Origin: Corythucha ciliata
Lineage: Eukaryota > Arthropoda > Insecta > Hemiptera > Tingidae
Length of the DNA: 64,000 nucleotides
Assembly: GCA_038030265.1 (NCBI GenBank)
Contig: CM075937.1
Span: forward strand, 41,086,198 to 41,150,197
Direction of reading: 5' to 3'
Both the position numbers and the translations under genes were made by a program. This document shows, piece by piece, positions 47,000 through 58,212 of this stretch. Each line of letters begins with the position of its first letter. Position 1 is the first letter of the stretch. Below the pieces are notes generated by a model. That model ran no database searches and was not told the DNA's origin. It saw nothing but the letters and a program-made list of their open reading frames with translations.

Positions 47000-47580
47000 T
47001 GTTAGCACGATAACTCTCGAAGAAATCAATTTAGCGGAACGCGCTTTGGCACAAAAATCAGTAGTCATACGACCTCGTTTGGTATTGCATTGGGCCAAAT
47101 CGGTCGACTTGGTTGGGGGGGGGGGGGGGTAATATGGCTTGAACTGGTAAAAAAATCACTATATCACATTATATTACGATGATTTCATTTTGAAGTAGCC
47201 TTTGATTCCCATTAAGTTCAGCTTAAACAAACCCGGCAGCAAACAGTACGATAATGGAGGGTCAAACATTAACGAAACAAATCATGGTCTCAACATTACT
47301 ACTTCTGGGACGGCTTAGGGTATCCATATACAAAATGAAATGCACTCATTCCGACCGCCAGCTGCCGGAGCGAAAATTTTTTTTTTTCTTTCTTTTTATG
47401 AGCATGATGCTGACCTAAAGCCGTTCGCTCCCTCATATTAGTGCCTCATCTTTTTAACTTTTTTTTTTTTCTCTCTCTTTCTTTTCACGGTAAAGGGCAC
47501 CAAAACAAAAATGAATTTACACACACAAAAAAAGACTTAATCTACAGTGTTCATTAAAACAAAAAATAAAATCAAAACTT
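47000..47580 (+). repeat. ~600-bp segmental duplicate, right copy
   Basis: Matches 43913-44528 with a deletion of about 30 bases after AAAAAAATCACT near 47160. It carries the same poly-G run, extended here to about 16 G, and the same T-rich stretches. Confidence 0.85.
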
Positions 47581-47934
47581 AGTTGGTCCCAAACATCTCT
47601 TTAGAGGCATGAAAAGGACAGAGAATACATGGGATATTACGTTGCGGAAAATGCTCGTTTTGGCGGGATTTCAAATATGCCAACTTATGTTAATAAATAA
47701 AGAACACTTCTGAAGGGTTTTACATTTTAATTTATTTATTTACAAGGAAGGTTTGACATGCCTCATCGAAAAAAACGTCCTCATTGCACAGATAGTCAGT
47801 CCATTAAGTGTCAATTTCGCTGATTTTTAGCTCTGATCTGAGTGATGTAATTTAATGGCTACATTTGTCTGGCTTCGGGTGCTGTCGCGGCTGCAGGCAA
47901 GTCCTGGATCTACGTCCTCTAGAAAAACAATCCG

Positions 47935-48660
47935 AAACTTGTAATTTCGCGAAGGTTAGGATTATAAACTTGCAATTTGATGGATATTTAGGGCCGAAAC
48001 TTACAGTTTCGCAGTTATTTAGCTCCAAATTATGAAATTCTGCGTCTATTTCTCTAATTTGCGGGTAAAATTGAAATGATTTTCCTCATTTCAGCTGTGA
48101 ATTAGCGTTTTTTCTCTATTTTATCGCCGAATGTGCGACTTGCACAATCTTAGCTGTTAATTGGGGTTGTTGTTGAAACTTTTAGCGTTTAATCAGCATT
48201 TTCCCCAAATTTTAGCCGCGGACTAGATCCAAGGACTGCGTATTGGTGCTTTTTCAATACGTTAGTTTCCTCCAGAGACCGCGCATATAAGCGTTTTTTT
48301 ATATCAGGGATGGACACTGTCTGTTTGGCATCCAAGTTTTCTCCATCGTGATTCGTAGATTCTTGGATGCCACATATGATTTGATAGACCAGCGGGGGTG
48401 GGATATCTATAGTAACGTTGCCATTTCAAGACCGCGCCCGATTCCGATTCAACCGCGAATTGGCGTTTTCTCAATTTAGCTGTGAATGAAGCTTTTTTTC
48501 AAATTTTAGCAGCGAATTGAGCGATTTCTCTGAATTTTAGCTCCGAATGAGAGTTTTTAAAAAAATTTTAGCTGTGATGTTGATCGATTTTTTTCAATTT
48601 TAGCCGCTAATTAGCGTTTTTCTCAAATTTAACCGTGACGCAACTGCGAATGGTCATTTC
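47935..48660 (-). repeat. Family B array, inverted orientation
   Basis: Units such as AGCGTTTTTTCTCAATTTTA then GCCGCGAATT, the reverse complement of the intronic array at 16.6-17.5 kb. A unique stretch at about 48240-48440 splits it. Confidence 0.75.
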
Positions 48661-48833
48661 TAGGTTATTATGCTTTTTTAACGGTATGTGCTGATTTGAT
48701 GCTAATCAAATCAAGTTTGACTGGACAAATTGACGGTTTCAGATTGTAGCTGGTTTTGACAAAGACGTATGAACGCCCCTTCTGGCTACGCTACTTTCCC
48801 AGGACATGTCTGTTTCGGCCTCAGACCACACAA

Positions 48834-49276
48834 TGGGGAACTTGCATGAATCTCAGATTGGGTAGAAAAGCATACCGGTGATTTGACCCGTGAACTGAAG
48901 GATAACAACGGAAGTTGCAACCCGATTGGTGCGTTTTAAGATTTTTAAAAAAGGTTCAAAGTTCTTCAGAAGAGGATGGATGGTGCGAGGGGAAATGACG
49001 TAAATACTTACTTGTGAAGCATTTGAGGGAACTCTAAAATTGTTTGTTTACAAATAACATGAAAAATGTCCCCCCATTAAACTCGTCTAACCCCCTCTTC
49101 CCCGCATCATCCATTTCAATAAGTAAGTTTTTACGTAATCGAACCCCCACTCAAAATTTTTAAAAATTCCCTAAAAAAGCATCCTTGACTGATTTCAAAG
49201 CTTAATGTGAGCAATAGACTTGTGGAAGAGCCCTCTTTAAGCAACACCAACTTTTGAAAAATGTGCAAGTTCCCCA
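48834..49276. mobile_element. MITE, TGGGGAACTTGCA ends, copy 2
   Basis: Same ends as the copy at 35561-36003 but inserted in the opposite orientation. Shared interior landmarks include GATGGTGCGAGGGGAAATGACG and ACTCAAAATTTTTAAAAATT. Both copies are followed by TTTGGC. Confidence 0.75.
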
Positions 49277-49429
49277 TTTGGCTCATAAATTAAAATAGTA
49301 ATTTAGTACCAAAAACGTGCTAATGAGGGCCAGCCACGGGGCGCTCAAATTTATCTTTGCTGTTTTATAAACCCCACTCGTTATAATTATTAGTATTTTT
49401 CAACATTAATTAATCATATGCTTAATATA

Positions 49430-51474
49430 TTAATCACTTCCCCTCCTTCCCCCCGACATGCGGCCCCCTTCGAAATGTTTGTGTTTCATCGTGGCCAGTA
49501 TAAAAAAGACGAAAAACATGAAGTAAATCCCGCTTGAAACGACAAGGAGAAGGGTGTCGATACCAAATTTGACCGATCGAGCGTAAATTTCTATTATGAC
49601 CGTCGCACCGTCCCTAGTCAGCATGTAGACCGCGATGATCGTCGCTTTCAACTTCTCAGGGGACTCTTTGTACAGGAACACTTGTATCGGAATCTTACCG
49701 CACGCCTCGGACAACGATTGAAGTATAATGGGGGGCAGCATGTTGTAGATGGTCATATCGCTGGGTTTCACTATGTTGTGAATGACAACTTTGACGTCGT
49801 TTTTTTTGTCGACGAAGGGGAAAATTGCGTATTTACCGGCGAATTTAAAATTAAATTGGAACGAAGAGCAACTCAAGTTGGACGTTTGACGGACGCAGCC
49901 AACGGAATATTCACCGGGTTTGACTGCGAAAATGAACGAAGCGAGAGGTCCGGGAACGGCGTAGCGATGTTCCGTACTTCGACTACTGTTGAGAAGGAGT
50001 GCGGAAAAGTCCGTGGGTTCGCTGTAGGGGTTGATTATATAACAGCGAACGGCGTCAGGGTCGTTTGTTCCCGACGGCCCGCTAATTAACGGATCGAATC
50101 CTTTGACGCGGAGTGTGACGTTTCGATTGGTGACGTATGTGACTGACTCGCCTTCGAACACTTGAATTGAAGCCGTATAGTTCGTGTGTGCAGAAACGGA
50201 ATATACGGACAATTTTAGAATAGCCTTGCCGGCTGTGTCGATATTCAAAGCGGACAACAATCCACCCGGAGTCAGAAGGACTCTTCGTTTGATCCATTGC
50301 GGAGACAGCACTATTTGGTCCACGTCACTGTTGAAGACTCTCAATTGAGAGTAACCGACGTTTGGGAGTATGGTCGAGTGTTTCTCGATTTCGATCTGAA
50401 GCATTAACGTACCGACAAGGGACAGTCCCGTGAGAAAACTGAAATACCGATCCGACGGAGTTCGGTGAGCTTGGGCAAGTGTCTGTAAGATTTGCGTAGC
50501 CTCTCCCATAGTGGCAGAACCACATACTCGATGAACGGAACGCAGACGAGTGTCAAAAGGTAGTGAAACGTTGAAATCTCCAAGTACCAGCTTTTTAACT
50601 TTTGATCTTCGAGAAGCCTTGTATTCTGTTCAATCCAAGTTTCCTTTATAAGCTGCGTAGCAATGCCATACAGAGTCATAGCCATGAAAATAAAAATCAT
50701 CGAAGTGACTTGTTTTGTAGTTCTTATTTGCTCGTTGTCGAATTCAGGTTCAGCGTGGTCGAGCCAGTGCTCTTTGGTTCGACCTTCGGTTCTGAGTTTC
50801 TTCAGAGCAGTTATAACGCACATTATTGTTTTTCGAACTATTTTAAAAGTGGTGTGTTTCGATATGTAACGTCGAACACCGATGATGAAGCCATCGTAAA
50901 TTACAGCGAAAGCTAAGGCGATGCCGTAGATCAGATAAATGACGTATTTAAAGAATGCGTTCAGCGTGAGCGAGATAATTGACGCCAGCGACTTAATTTC
51001 AATAAAAAACAGGAAATAATGATACAAATGATGGTTCTCAACTTGACGAGGAACCTGATCGAAAATCAAAGCCATTCGAACGGGTTCGACTATCTGATAC
51101 GCGACTATCCACAGGAGGAACACCATTCCGGCAGTTTTGTACTGATCCGTGGTGTGATCCATGACGCCGTAGCAGAAGACGGTCATAAGTGGAGACACGG
51201 TGCTCAAAAATAACAGGCCGAGGCACATCCAGAAACGACTGACTCGAGAGTCGGCGAAATAGCCGCAAATGATGCCGAGGGTGGACGCCGCGAAGGATGC
51301 CGTTCGCGTTTGAAAAATCCAATTTCCAGACGGAATGCTCAGTTTGTCTGCCGAGGCCCAATTGCGGGTTTTTGCGATGTGCGCCGTCAAGATCTGGAAT
51401 GGAAGCTCGAAGATGAGAAATAGTTTGGCGACTAAGGGAATTTTCGCGTGCTTATGCCTGGGAGCGTAGTACAT
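49430..51474 (-). pseudogene. SLC15/POT-like transporter, frameshifted, intronless
   Basis: Two overlapping frames, 51474 to about 50436 and 50434 to 49430, together give about 680 residues, the usual size of animal SLC15 proteins. Landmarks: GYFADSRVSRF after the second membrane segment (family ADS-LGKF motif), a hydrophobic block near residues 178-200, RRIGISVF then LTGLSLVGTLMLQIEIE, a large extracellular beta-rich loop with several N-x-S/T sites, then two C-terminal membrane segments and a basic tail. The family moves di- and tripeptides with protons. The ExxERFxYYG proton-coupling motif of helix 1 is not there: the aligned region reads FLIFELPFQIL. One missing base in an AAAA run at 50435-50438 breaks the frame; both sides are otherwise open. 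Either a consensus error, a recent pseudogene, or (less likely) ribosomal frameshifting. Lack of introns suggests a retrocopy. Confidence 0.75.
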
Positions 51475-51709
51475 GATTTTGGTTTGGGAGTATGTTTTCC
51501 AAAAAATTCAATTTTGCATCAACATACGTTACCAACAAATTATTGGTTGCCACAGTTACTTGGTTTTAAGAGGATGGTGAAGGATGTAAACATCAAAGAA
51601 CGCCTTTCCAGAGAGTGCTAGTTTGAATCATGGTGAAGTGCCGGGTGGTGGGGTATTCGACCGCTAAACAATTATTGTCTCTCCAACGATTTTTTAGACG
51701 TCTAACTCA

Positions 51710-52085
51710 AAACTGGCGTTTTTTAACCGAAAAATGAAAATTTCACTCTATAATTCAGTATTAAACCGACGATTTTACGCCAAAGCCGATGTGTTACTCC
51801 TAAACTAAAGATTTCACAGCATTTTAAAGCCCAGGGTTTACCCCATAATTGATTATTTCCCCCTAAAACTGGTGGCTTTAGGGCTTTAACCCAAACTGAT
51901 GAAAAACGAATGAGCTTACCAGAACAGGCCACTCTGCATTAAAACTGCCGATTTTATCCCTCAAGTGGCGATTTTACTCAAAAACCGTTCAATTTCTCGC
52001 CAAAGCTGACGTGTGACCCCCCCCCTCCAAAGTGAAGATTTCACTACAAAACCGGCGATTTTAACCTAAAACGTTTCTATTTCAT
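51710..52085 (+). repeat. ~20-bp tandem array, family C, left part
   Basis: Units like GATTTTACCCCAAAACTGAC of 20-21 bp with higher-order structure: a CGCCAAAGCTGACGTGT-like variant followed by a KAAGATTTCAC-like variant recurs near 51779 and 51995, and again near 56542 on the far side of the gypsy insertion. Confidence 0.75.
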
Positions 52086-52114
52086 TTATGGCGGATTTCA
52101 CCAAGTTTTAGTTA

Positions 52115-52420
52115 AAGTGCGGGCTACTTAACTCTCAAAGTTAAGAGTGACTCGAGGTTAAGAAAGGTTTTGAGCTCTCATTGCTAACCCGCAGGCCAAG
52201 ACTAACTCGAAGAAGTGAAACGAATTTTTTTCGCTAACCCCAAGTTAACCGTAAACTCGAACCTCAACTCTCAGCTGAGAACAAAGAATTGTCAAATTTC
52301 TGTTGTAGAAATAGAGAAAACTACATTTGGTCGGTGTTATAGTGAGGGCTATCTAACTCTAGGAGTTAAGAGTTCGTTCGAGTTAGGAGAGATCCCGTTT
52401 CACCATCAATTCCAAATTGG
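52115..52420 (+). repeat. AACTC-rich repeat, family F
   Basis: Repeated AACTC/GAGTT motifs such as GGAGTTAAGAGTTCG and CTAACCCCAAGTTAACCGTA, partly palindromic. Related blocks lie at about 53590-53830 and 56260-56330, the two sides of the gypsy fragment. Confidence 0.6.
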
Positions 52421-53829
52421 AGTTACCAAACCCTTTTTTCCCAGACCCCTTCGGGTTTTCGCCGAGAATATAGCACATTCAAATAACCTCACTGAGGACA
52501 AATCAAATGAAGACAATTTTCGACATCATTTCAGCTTACCCGAAAAATAAAACGAAAACAAGAGAGAGAAAAAGAAAAGAAAAACTGCGGGAAAGAGAAA
52601 AAGCCAAGAGACGGAGTCAATTCTTCATGATAAAGCTGTCTACAGTAATAATTTTTATCTACACAGCAGCTCATCAGACCAATGAAATTTGTTCAGTGCA
52701 GACGTGCTCGGACAGTCGTTTTTTGCTAGATTCGTTACAATTTTGGAGAAATCGTTCTATTCTACACGAACGCAAAATTTTCAAAGTGTCGGTTGTGGCG
52801 AAGAGATGAGGAGTTCTTGATCATGAAAAACAGACGCAGTTGTGTGGAAAGAAAGAAAGACAGGTGGAAGGAGATCGCGGACAAATTCGACAGCATCGAC
52901 TCATTCGCACTGACCCAAGCGTTATCGCTTCAGAGAGAAAGCTCATCGTCTCAGGATTACGACTACCGTCCGCCTCAGTTCCACTTCGTGCTATAGACTC
53001 ACAATCAGATGGTATTGCCTTTTCCAGAGAATCTGATGTGTCCCGAAGTGACCGACAGGCAAAGAGGCAACTCACAATAATAAGCAGCATAATAACGTGC
53101 GTTCTTTAGCTACAGGCTGTGGAATTCATTTGAAGCCATACGGCGGAATCAACAGTCCGGTCCGCCGATGAAGGACCGGACGACCCACAGGTGAACAAGC
53201 GATCTATCATAATATAGGATTTTGATACTTTATACGCGTTGTAGTTCTCATTTGTTATGCAGACTTTTGTGAATTAAAACATCACTTTATTCGTACTATG
53301 GAATTTACACCGACCTCCTTACAATTACAAACCCGCAATATCATGAGCCGTCTCGTCCTAGCCGTCTTTGAGAGCGGATTGTTACCCTTCCATATATCCC
53401 TTTATGATCGTTGCCCTTATTGAACCCGTCTAAATATTGTCATCGTCATCGTCATCGTGAATATAGCAGTGCGCTGTTTCATTATCACTTTTTTTTTTAC
53501 ATAAAATTCAAGACAGAAAATTTAAAAAATATTTTTTGAGCCTGACACAAGGTTATGTCCGAGTCAAGAAATTATTCCCTAGAAATAGTAGAGAATAAGA
53601 TCTGGGAGTTAAATCTCTTTGTAACCCGCACGTTACGACACACTCAAAGTGGAGAAACGCATTTTTTCTTTTAACTCCGGGTTATCCTTAACTCCACCTC
53701 TAACTTTTGTTGATGAAACTCATTATTTGAGTTGAGACGGAGTTAAGATGGAGTTAAGAGAGGAGGTTTCTCTTGGTAACTCCAAGATTAAGCATAACTC
53801 GAAGTGGTGAAATGTAGTATTTAGAGCTA

Positions 53830-56262
53830 CTTAAAAACACCAGCACTTTTTAATAATAGCGACAATAATCGAATAATTATAATTATCTTTTTTTTTACAA
53901 TCAATCACAAACATGTGTCTCCTTGATGACATAGACAACCTAGTACATTCCTCCTCAACTTCATTTAAACATATGGAAGTCCTTCAATCTTTCCGGTATT
54001 TTTACTTGACGACCACTTCTTGTGAATACCATCGGCATTCTTTCTTCGACGGTTGATTCACTCTTACATTGAATGGACGGATCTTCTAAAAACGATGATG
54101 ATTCAGTCATCAAATTTTCTGTCAAACCTTCATCTTCCTTGTCAGATGCTGTAGACGAAGTTGACGCAACAGGTGGTGGTATTTGCTTGAAAAATGACGA
54201 GTTCCGGGTGATCGTGCAGTCTTTGTTAGCTGCAGTCACTTGCGTCCCCTTTACATCAACAATTTCGAAAGGAATCGGATTCCAAGGAGACGTATACTTG
54301 TTTATTTTCTTTTGTTTCAGTAAAACCATATCACCTTTCTCAAGTTCATGATCCCTCACATGACGTTTGTTATCTGCATATTCCTTCATCTTCTTTTGAC
54401 TATCCTCTTCGTTTTTCCTCAACATTATTTCAATTTCATCATCTAAATTATTTGAAAAGAAAGGAACAAGTCCTCTGAAATCTCCCCTGAAGATAACTCT
54501 AGCAGGTGCTATATGAGTCGAACAATGAGGTGTGTCTCTATATTGCAACAGGTATTCTGGTAAAATGTTTTCCCAATTTTTCTTCTCAATAACAGCTGTT
54601 CTGATTGTTTTATTCAAATTTTGCATGAAATGCTCGACCCTTCCATTTGCTTCAGGCCACAAACTTGTGACCCTATGATGTTTAATTCCAAAGTCATCAC
54701 AAAATCGAGAAAATTCATGGCCATTAAAAGGTGGACCATTATCTGTCCTAATCGATAACGGAATACCAAAGATGGAAAAAATTTCGAGCAATTTCCGAAT
54801 AACTACACTCGAACACAATGATGAAATTGGTTCAGCAAAAGGGTATTTGCTGAAATCGTCAATGAGTACCATGACGTATTTATTGTTTGGATAAGGTCCT
54901 GAAAAATCCATCGATAAATTCTGCCACGCCCCCGAAGGAATAGGAGTGGGTTTAATGGGATCGCGTCTGACTTGAGACGAATTGACTTGGCATGGAACGC
55001 AACGCCGCACAGTAGCTTCAACCATAGAATCCATTCTAGGGAACCAAACTTTACTACGAAGTAGTTGTTTCGACTTTGTAATGCCCTGATGACCCCGATG
55101 AGCCAAATCGACGACTGATTGCTGTAAAGAACATGGCATCACGATCCGAGGCCCTCTCAGTAAAATTCCATCTGAAGTTACAGCCAACTCATTCTTTAGG
55201 TTTTTGAACTGTGAAACGTCTTGTTGTAACCAATCTCCTGAGAAAATGGCAGAAACAACCTTCATTAAAGACTCGTCCTTCATTGTTTCCTCGGCAATTT
55301 TCGATCTTGACAAAGTCGAAGGCAATGAACTTTTAGTTACCAAATTAATGAAATTTTCCGCACTAACTGGGGCTTGCACCTTCAATGGGTGACGGGACAT
55401 GTAATCAGATGGATTGTCTTTCCCTGAAATGTGCTGAATTGAGTAATCGAAACCCATTAACTTAAAACGCAAACGCTCCAATCTAGGCGAAGCTGGGGCA
55501 TTAACATTGGTCAGCAGAGACACAAGTGGTTTATGATCAGTGTGAATAACAAATTTTGAACCGATCAAATAATCCTGAAAGTGTTCAACACCCCACGCGA
55601 CGGCAAGCATTTCTCGCTCGATCTGAGAATATCTCTTTTGAATGTCGTTCAAACTGACACTAGCACAAGCTATTATTTTTGCCCGTTTTTTACCTGGTTG
55701 CGCCAAAATTGCTGCTAACCCTTCTGGACCAGCATCCGTGTACAAGTGAGATGTTTTGGACAGGTCAAAAAAATTGTTTGTGACTGCATTCTCAACTGTT
55801 GTTTTTACTTCTTCAAAACAATTTTGTTCAATTGAAGTCCAGCGCCAATCACTTTGTTTTTCTATGAGCTTGCGTAAAGGTTTTGTTTTATCGGCTAAAC
55901 AAGGTATAAAACGCAACAAGAAACCAACCATCCCCAAAAAACTCCTAGTTTCATGAACATCCTTAGGGGGGTCTAATTCTTTAATAACCTTGACTTTAGC
56001 CGGATCTGCTTCTAATCCATTTTTTGACACCACATATCCAAGATAAGGAACAGATTCTTTGGAAAAAAGACATTTCTTTGGATTTACAGTCAAGCCTATC
56101 TCCTCCAACCGCCGAAGAACTCTGTGCAACATAATATCATGCTCTTCCTTTGTTTTGCCAAAAACTAAAATGTCGTCACTGACATTAATGCAACCATTAA
56201 TACCAGCCAAACTATTACGAATAATTTTATGAAAATTTTCAGGAGCTGAAGTAAATAAATAA
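53830..56262 (-). mobile_element. Truncated Ty3/gypsy retrotransposon
   Basis: Minus-strand fragment with the end of reverse transcriptase, RNase H, integrase and a short downstream stretch. The 5' part (gag, protease, most of reverse transcriptase) and any 5' LTR are absent. After the stop, GTTGAGGAGGAA resembles a polypurine tract and is followed by TGTACTAGG, a possible LTR start, but the LTR is cut off within about 120 bases by family F repeats. Both ends abut family F sequence. Confidence 0.8.
53961..56248 (-). CDS. Gypsy Pol fragment: RT end, RNase H, integrase
   Basis: Open for more than 750 codons without a stop; in-frame sequence (FTSAPENFHKIIRNS) extends upstream to about 56248, so no true start is present. 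Order: reverse transcriptase with NVSDDILVFGK (catalytic Asp pair) and thumb; RNase H with YTDAGPEGLAA, REMLAVAWG and TDHKPL; a zinc-binding AHRGHQG and CVPC pair; and an integrase core with DFSGPYP, RTDNGPPF and NGRVEHF supplying the D-D-E residues. The C-terminus lacks a clear chromodomain. The intact frame implies fairly recent insertion despite truncation. Confidence 0.85.
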
Positions 56263-56334
56263 ACACTTTTTACGCTAACTCCGAGTTACCCGTGACTCAA
56301 ACCTTAACTCTCGGTGGTGAAATCCACCATTAAA

Positions 56335-56820
56335 AAATAAATATTTAACACCCGGAACGGCGATTTCCCCCAACAATGGATATTTTACTCTAAAACTGAC
56401 AATGTAATACTGAAAATAAAGTTTTCTCCAAAACGGATGATTTTAGGCCAAAAAAGACGACTCTGCCTTGAAATTCGGCGATTTCACCACAACACTGACA
56501 AATTCATCCCAAATGTGACGATTTTATACCATAACAGACGATTTCACGCCAAAGCTGACTTGTTGCCCCATGACTAAATACAGCACTACAAAATTGGCGG
56601 TACAACCCCAAAAACAAATTTTACGGGTTAGCCTCAGGAATGAATATTTTACCCCAAAATGGGTTATTTTACCACAAAACTGACGATACTCCAAACCTGA
56701 AGAATTCTTCTGAATATTTTTCTACGAAAACTGACAACTTTACCCCGAAACTGACTGTTTTAATTCCAAAACTTACGATTTCATCTCCCACAACTTCCTA
56801 AACTAATGATTTTACCCTAA
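56335..56820 (+). repeat. ~20-bp tandem array, family C, right part
   Basis: Continuation in the same orientation of the array at 51.7-52.1 kb: GATTTCACCACAACACTGAC, GATTTTATACCATAACAGAC and similar units. The two parts were probably one array before the material between them was inserted. Confidence 0.75.
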
Positions 56821-57332
56821 GGGTGCGTTCAAAGTGAATCACCTTCACTGCGATACCTCGATGAGCGATGCCCCGATGAAACATCGATGAAGAACAAACA
56901 TCAATAATTGTATGGGACTGTTCATAGTGAAGCACCCTCACTTCGATGTGATCTTCGATACCTCGCTACTATCATAGATGATTTGAACCATATGGTTCCT
57001 CGACCCTCCTCCTGACCATTGCCTTTTTTTTTCTTTTCAAAATCTTTTAAAGTCCACCTTCAGACAATTTACGTAATTCACGAACACCTGTCCCCATCAA
57101 GCTTTGACCCCTATTTTGAAAAAAAAAAAAAAAAAGAAAAAGAAAAGCAACCGGCAGGAGGGGGTCTAAGAACCATATGGTTCAAATCATCGATGATAGT
57201 AGCGAGGTATCGAAGATCACATCGAAGTGAGGGTGCTTCACTATGAACAGTCCCATACAATTATTGATGTTTGTTCTTCATCGATGTTTCATCGGGGCAT
57301 CGCAGTGAAGGTGATTCACTATGAACGCACCC
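56821..57332. mobile_element. 512-bp PIF-like MITE with ~180-bp inverted repeats
   Basis: The ends GGGTGCGTTC and GAACGCACCC extend into inverted repeats of about 180 bp that share GAAGAACAAACATCAATAAT, TATGGGACTGTTCATAGTGA and CGAGGTATCGAAGATCACAT blocks. The left arm has an extra 15 bp or so near 56850. The flanks are TAA on both sides (56818-56820 and 57333-57335). A central segment holds an A15 run. No coding capacity. Confidence 0.8.
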
Positions 57333-57926
57333 TAAAACTAGCGGTTCCCTAAAAAAAAAAAAAATATTTTACGTCTTGAAAAAGCTGGGGATTTCGTGTT
57401 TTTTTGTTTAAAGAAGCAATATCTGAAAAATTGACTTTTTGGTTGTGTCAGATCTGCAAGAACGGTATTTTAGAGCGCAAAACCCGCGAGATTAGTCTTT
57501 GAATTATGTTACCCAAGCAAAATTCGTTTTGTGGGGTTCAAGAACCCCGAAATTGATCTTTATACGTGAGCGCCGACGAAACAAAATGTGGTTATCCTGA
57601 AGGATTTATGGTTTCAAAACGTATCTAGGAGTGGGCAGCTAGCCCACTAAATCTGCGCTTTTCTTGGGGTAGGCAGTTCCCTACCCCTGACCCCTCTGGC
57701 TACGCCCATGCCAGGGCGACTCCTGGCAGCTGAGAGCTGTGAAAGGCTGCAGTAGAGCAGGATGGTACCGGGAAGATATCAAGTGTCCTCAGAGCAAAGT
57801 ACGGCGAACTAATGCCGCGAGCATTGTTTACCAACCGTTTGCACTAAGCCACCCGGAGAGTTAGGCGACCCCGGATAAAAAGTACATATCTTTTTCCGCA
57901 AAAATCGGTAAAAACGAGTTGTTAAT
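57333..57926. other. Intergenic, 3' of the UGT gene
   Basis: A short inverted family A stretch (about 57365-57560) and a segment with GGCTACGCCCATGCC near 57699 that resembles a hAT-type end without a partner. No clear AATAAA was seen within the first 100 bases after the UGT stop. Confidence 0.5.
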
Positions 57927-58212
57927 TCACTCGCGTTTCTTTTTATAAAATTTTCCCAGCACAGGGAACAAAATTTGTTCGAAACAAAACGACAGAATTC
58001 TCTTGGTAAAGTAAACCCCTATTAACAAAGCCGTTAAAACGAAGGCTAGTAGGTCCAAACAGTGACGTTGAACGAAATTCAGTCGGGCACCCACTGGTTG
58101 TAAAACGTTGCCGTGGCGTAGCACGTACTCGATCCAATAAATTCCCTCGTCAACAGGATCCATCGCACGATCCTTCAAAAGGGCCGAACCTTTTAGAATT
58201 GTGTCTTTATAC
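57927..58212 (-). CDS. UGT coding exon 5 (membrane anchor)
   Basis: The acceptor CATTCATAG gives YKDTILKGSALLKDRAMDP. The conserved IYWIEYVLRHG, then the membrane helix LDLLAFVLTALLIGVYF and the basic KKKRE tail follow, with the stop at 57927. Confidence 0.92.

Larger units (their letters stand above)
51475..53830. other. Repeat-rich region upstream of the transporter
   Basis: Family C array at about 51710-52085, family F stretches at about 52115-52420 and 53590-53830. Between them at about 52500-53110 are basic open frames (for example one rich in Lys/Arg/Glu from 52507) with no domain I can name and no consistent splice signals. A GTCATC microsatellite lies at about 53440-53456. Confidence 0.55.

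Noticed and set aside
50430..50445. Programmed ribosomal frameshift in the SLC15-like gene
   Set aside because: No X-XXY-YYZ slippery heptamer fits the required -1 shift and the family does not use frameshifting; a lost base is simpler.
50325..50525. Third reading frame across the SLC15 break
   Set aside because: The family sequence continues only in the other two frames; this frame is a shadow.
52507..53109. Basic frames rich in Lys/Arg/Glu upstream of the gypsy fragment
   Set aside because: No domain, no agreement of splice phases and two frames compete; may be a 3' exon of an unseen gene but cannot be supported.
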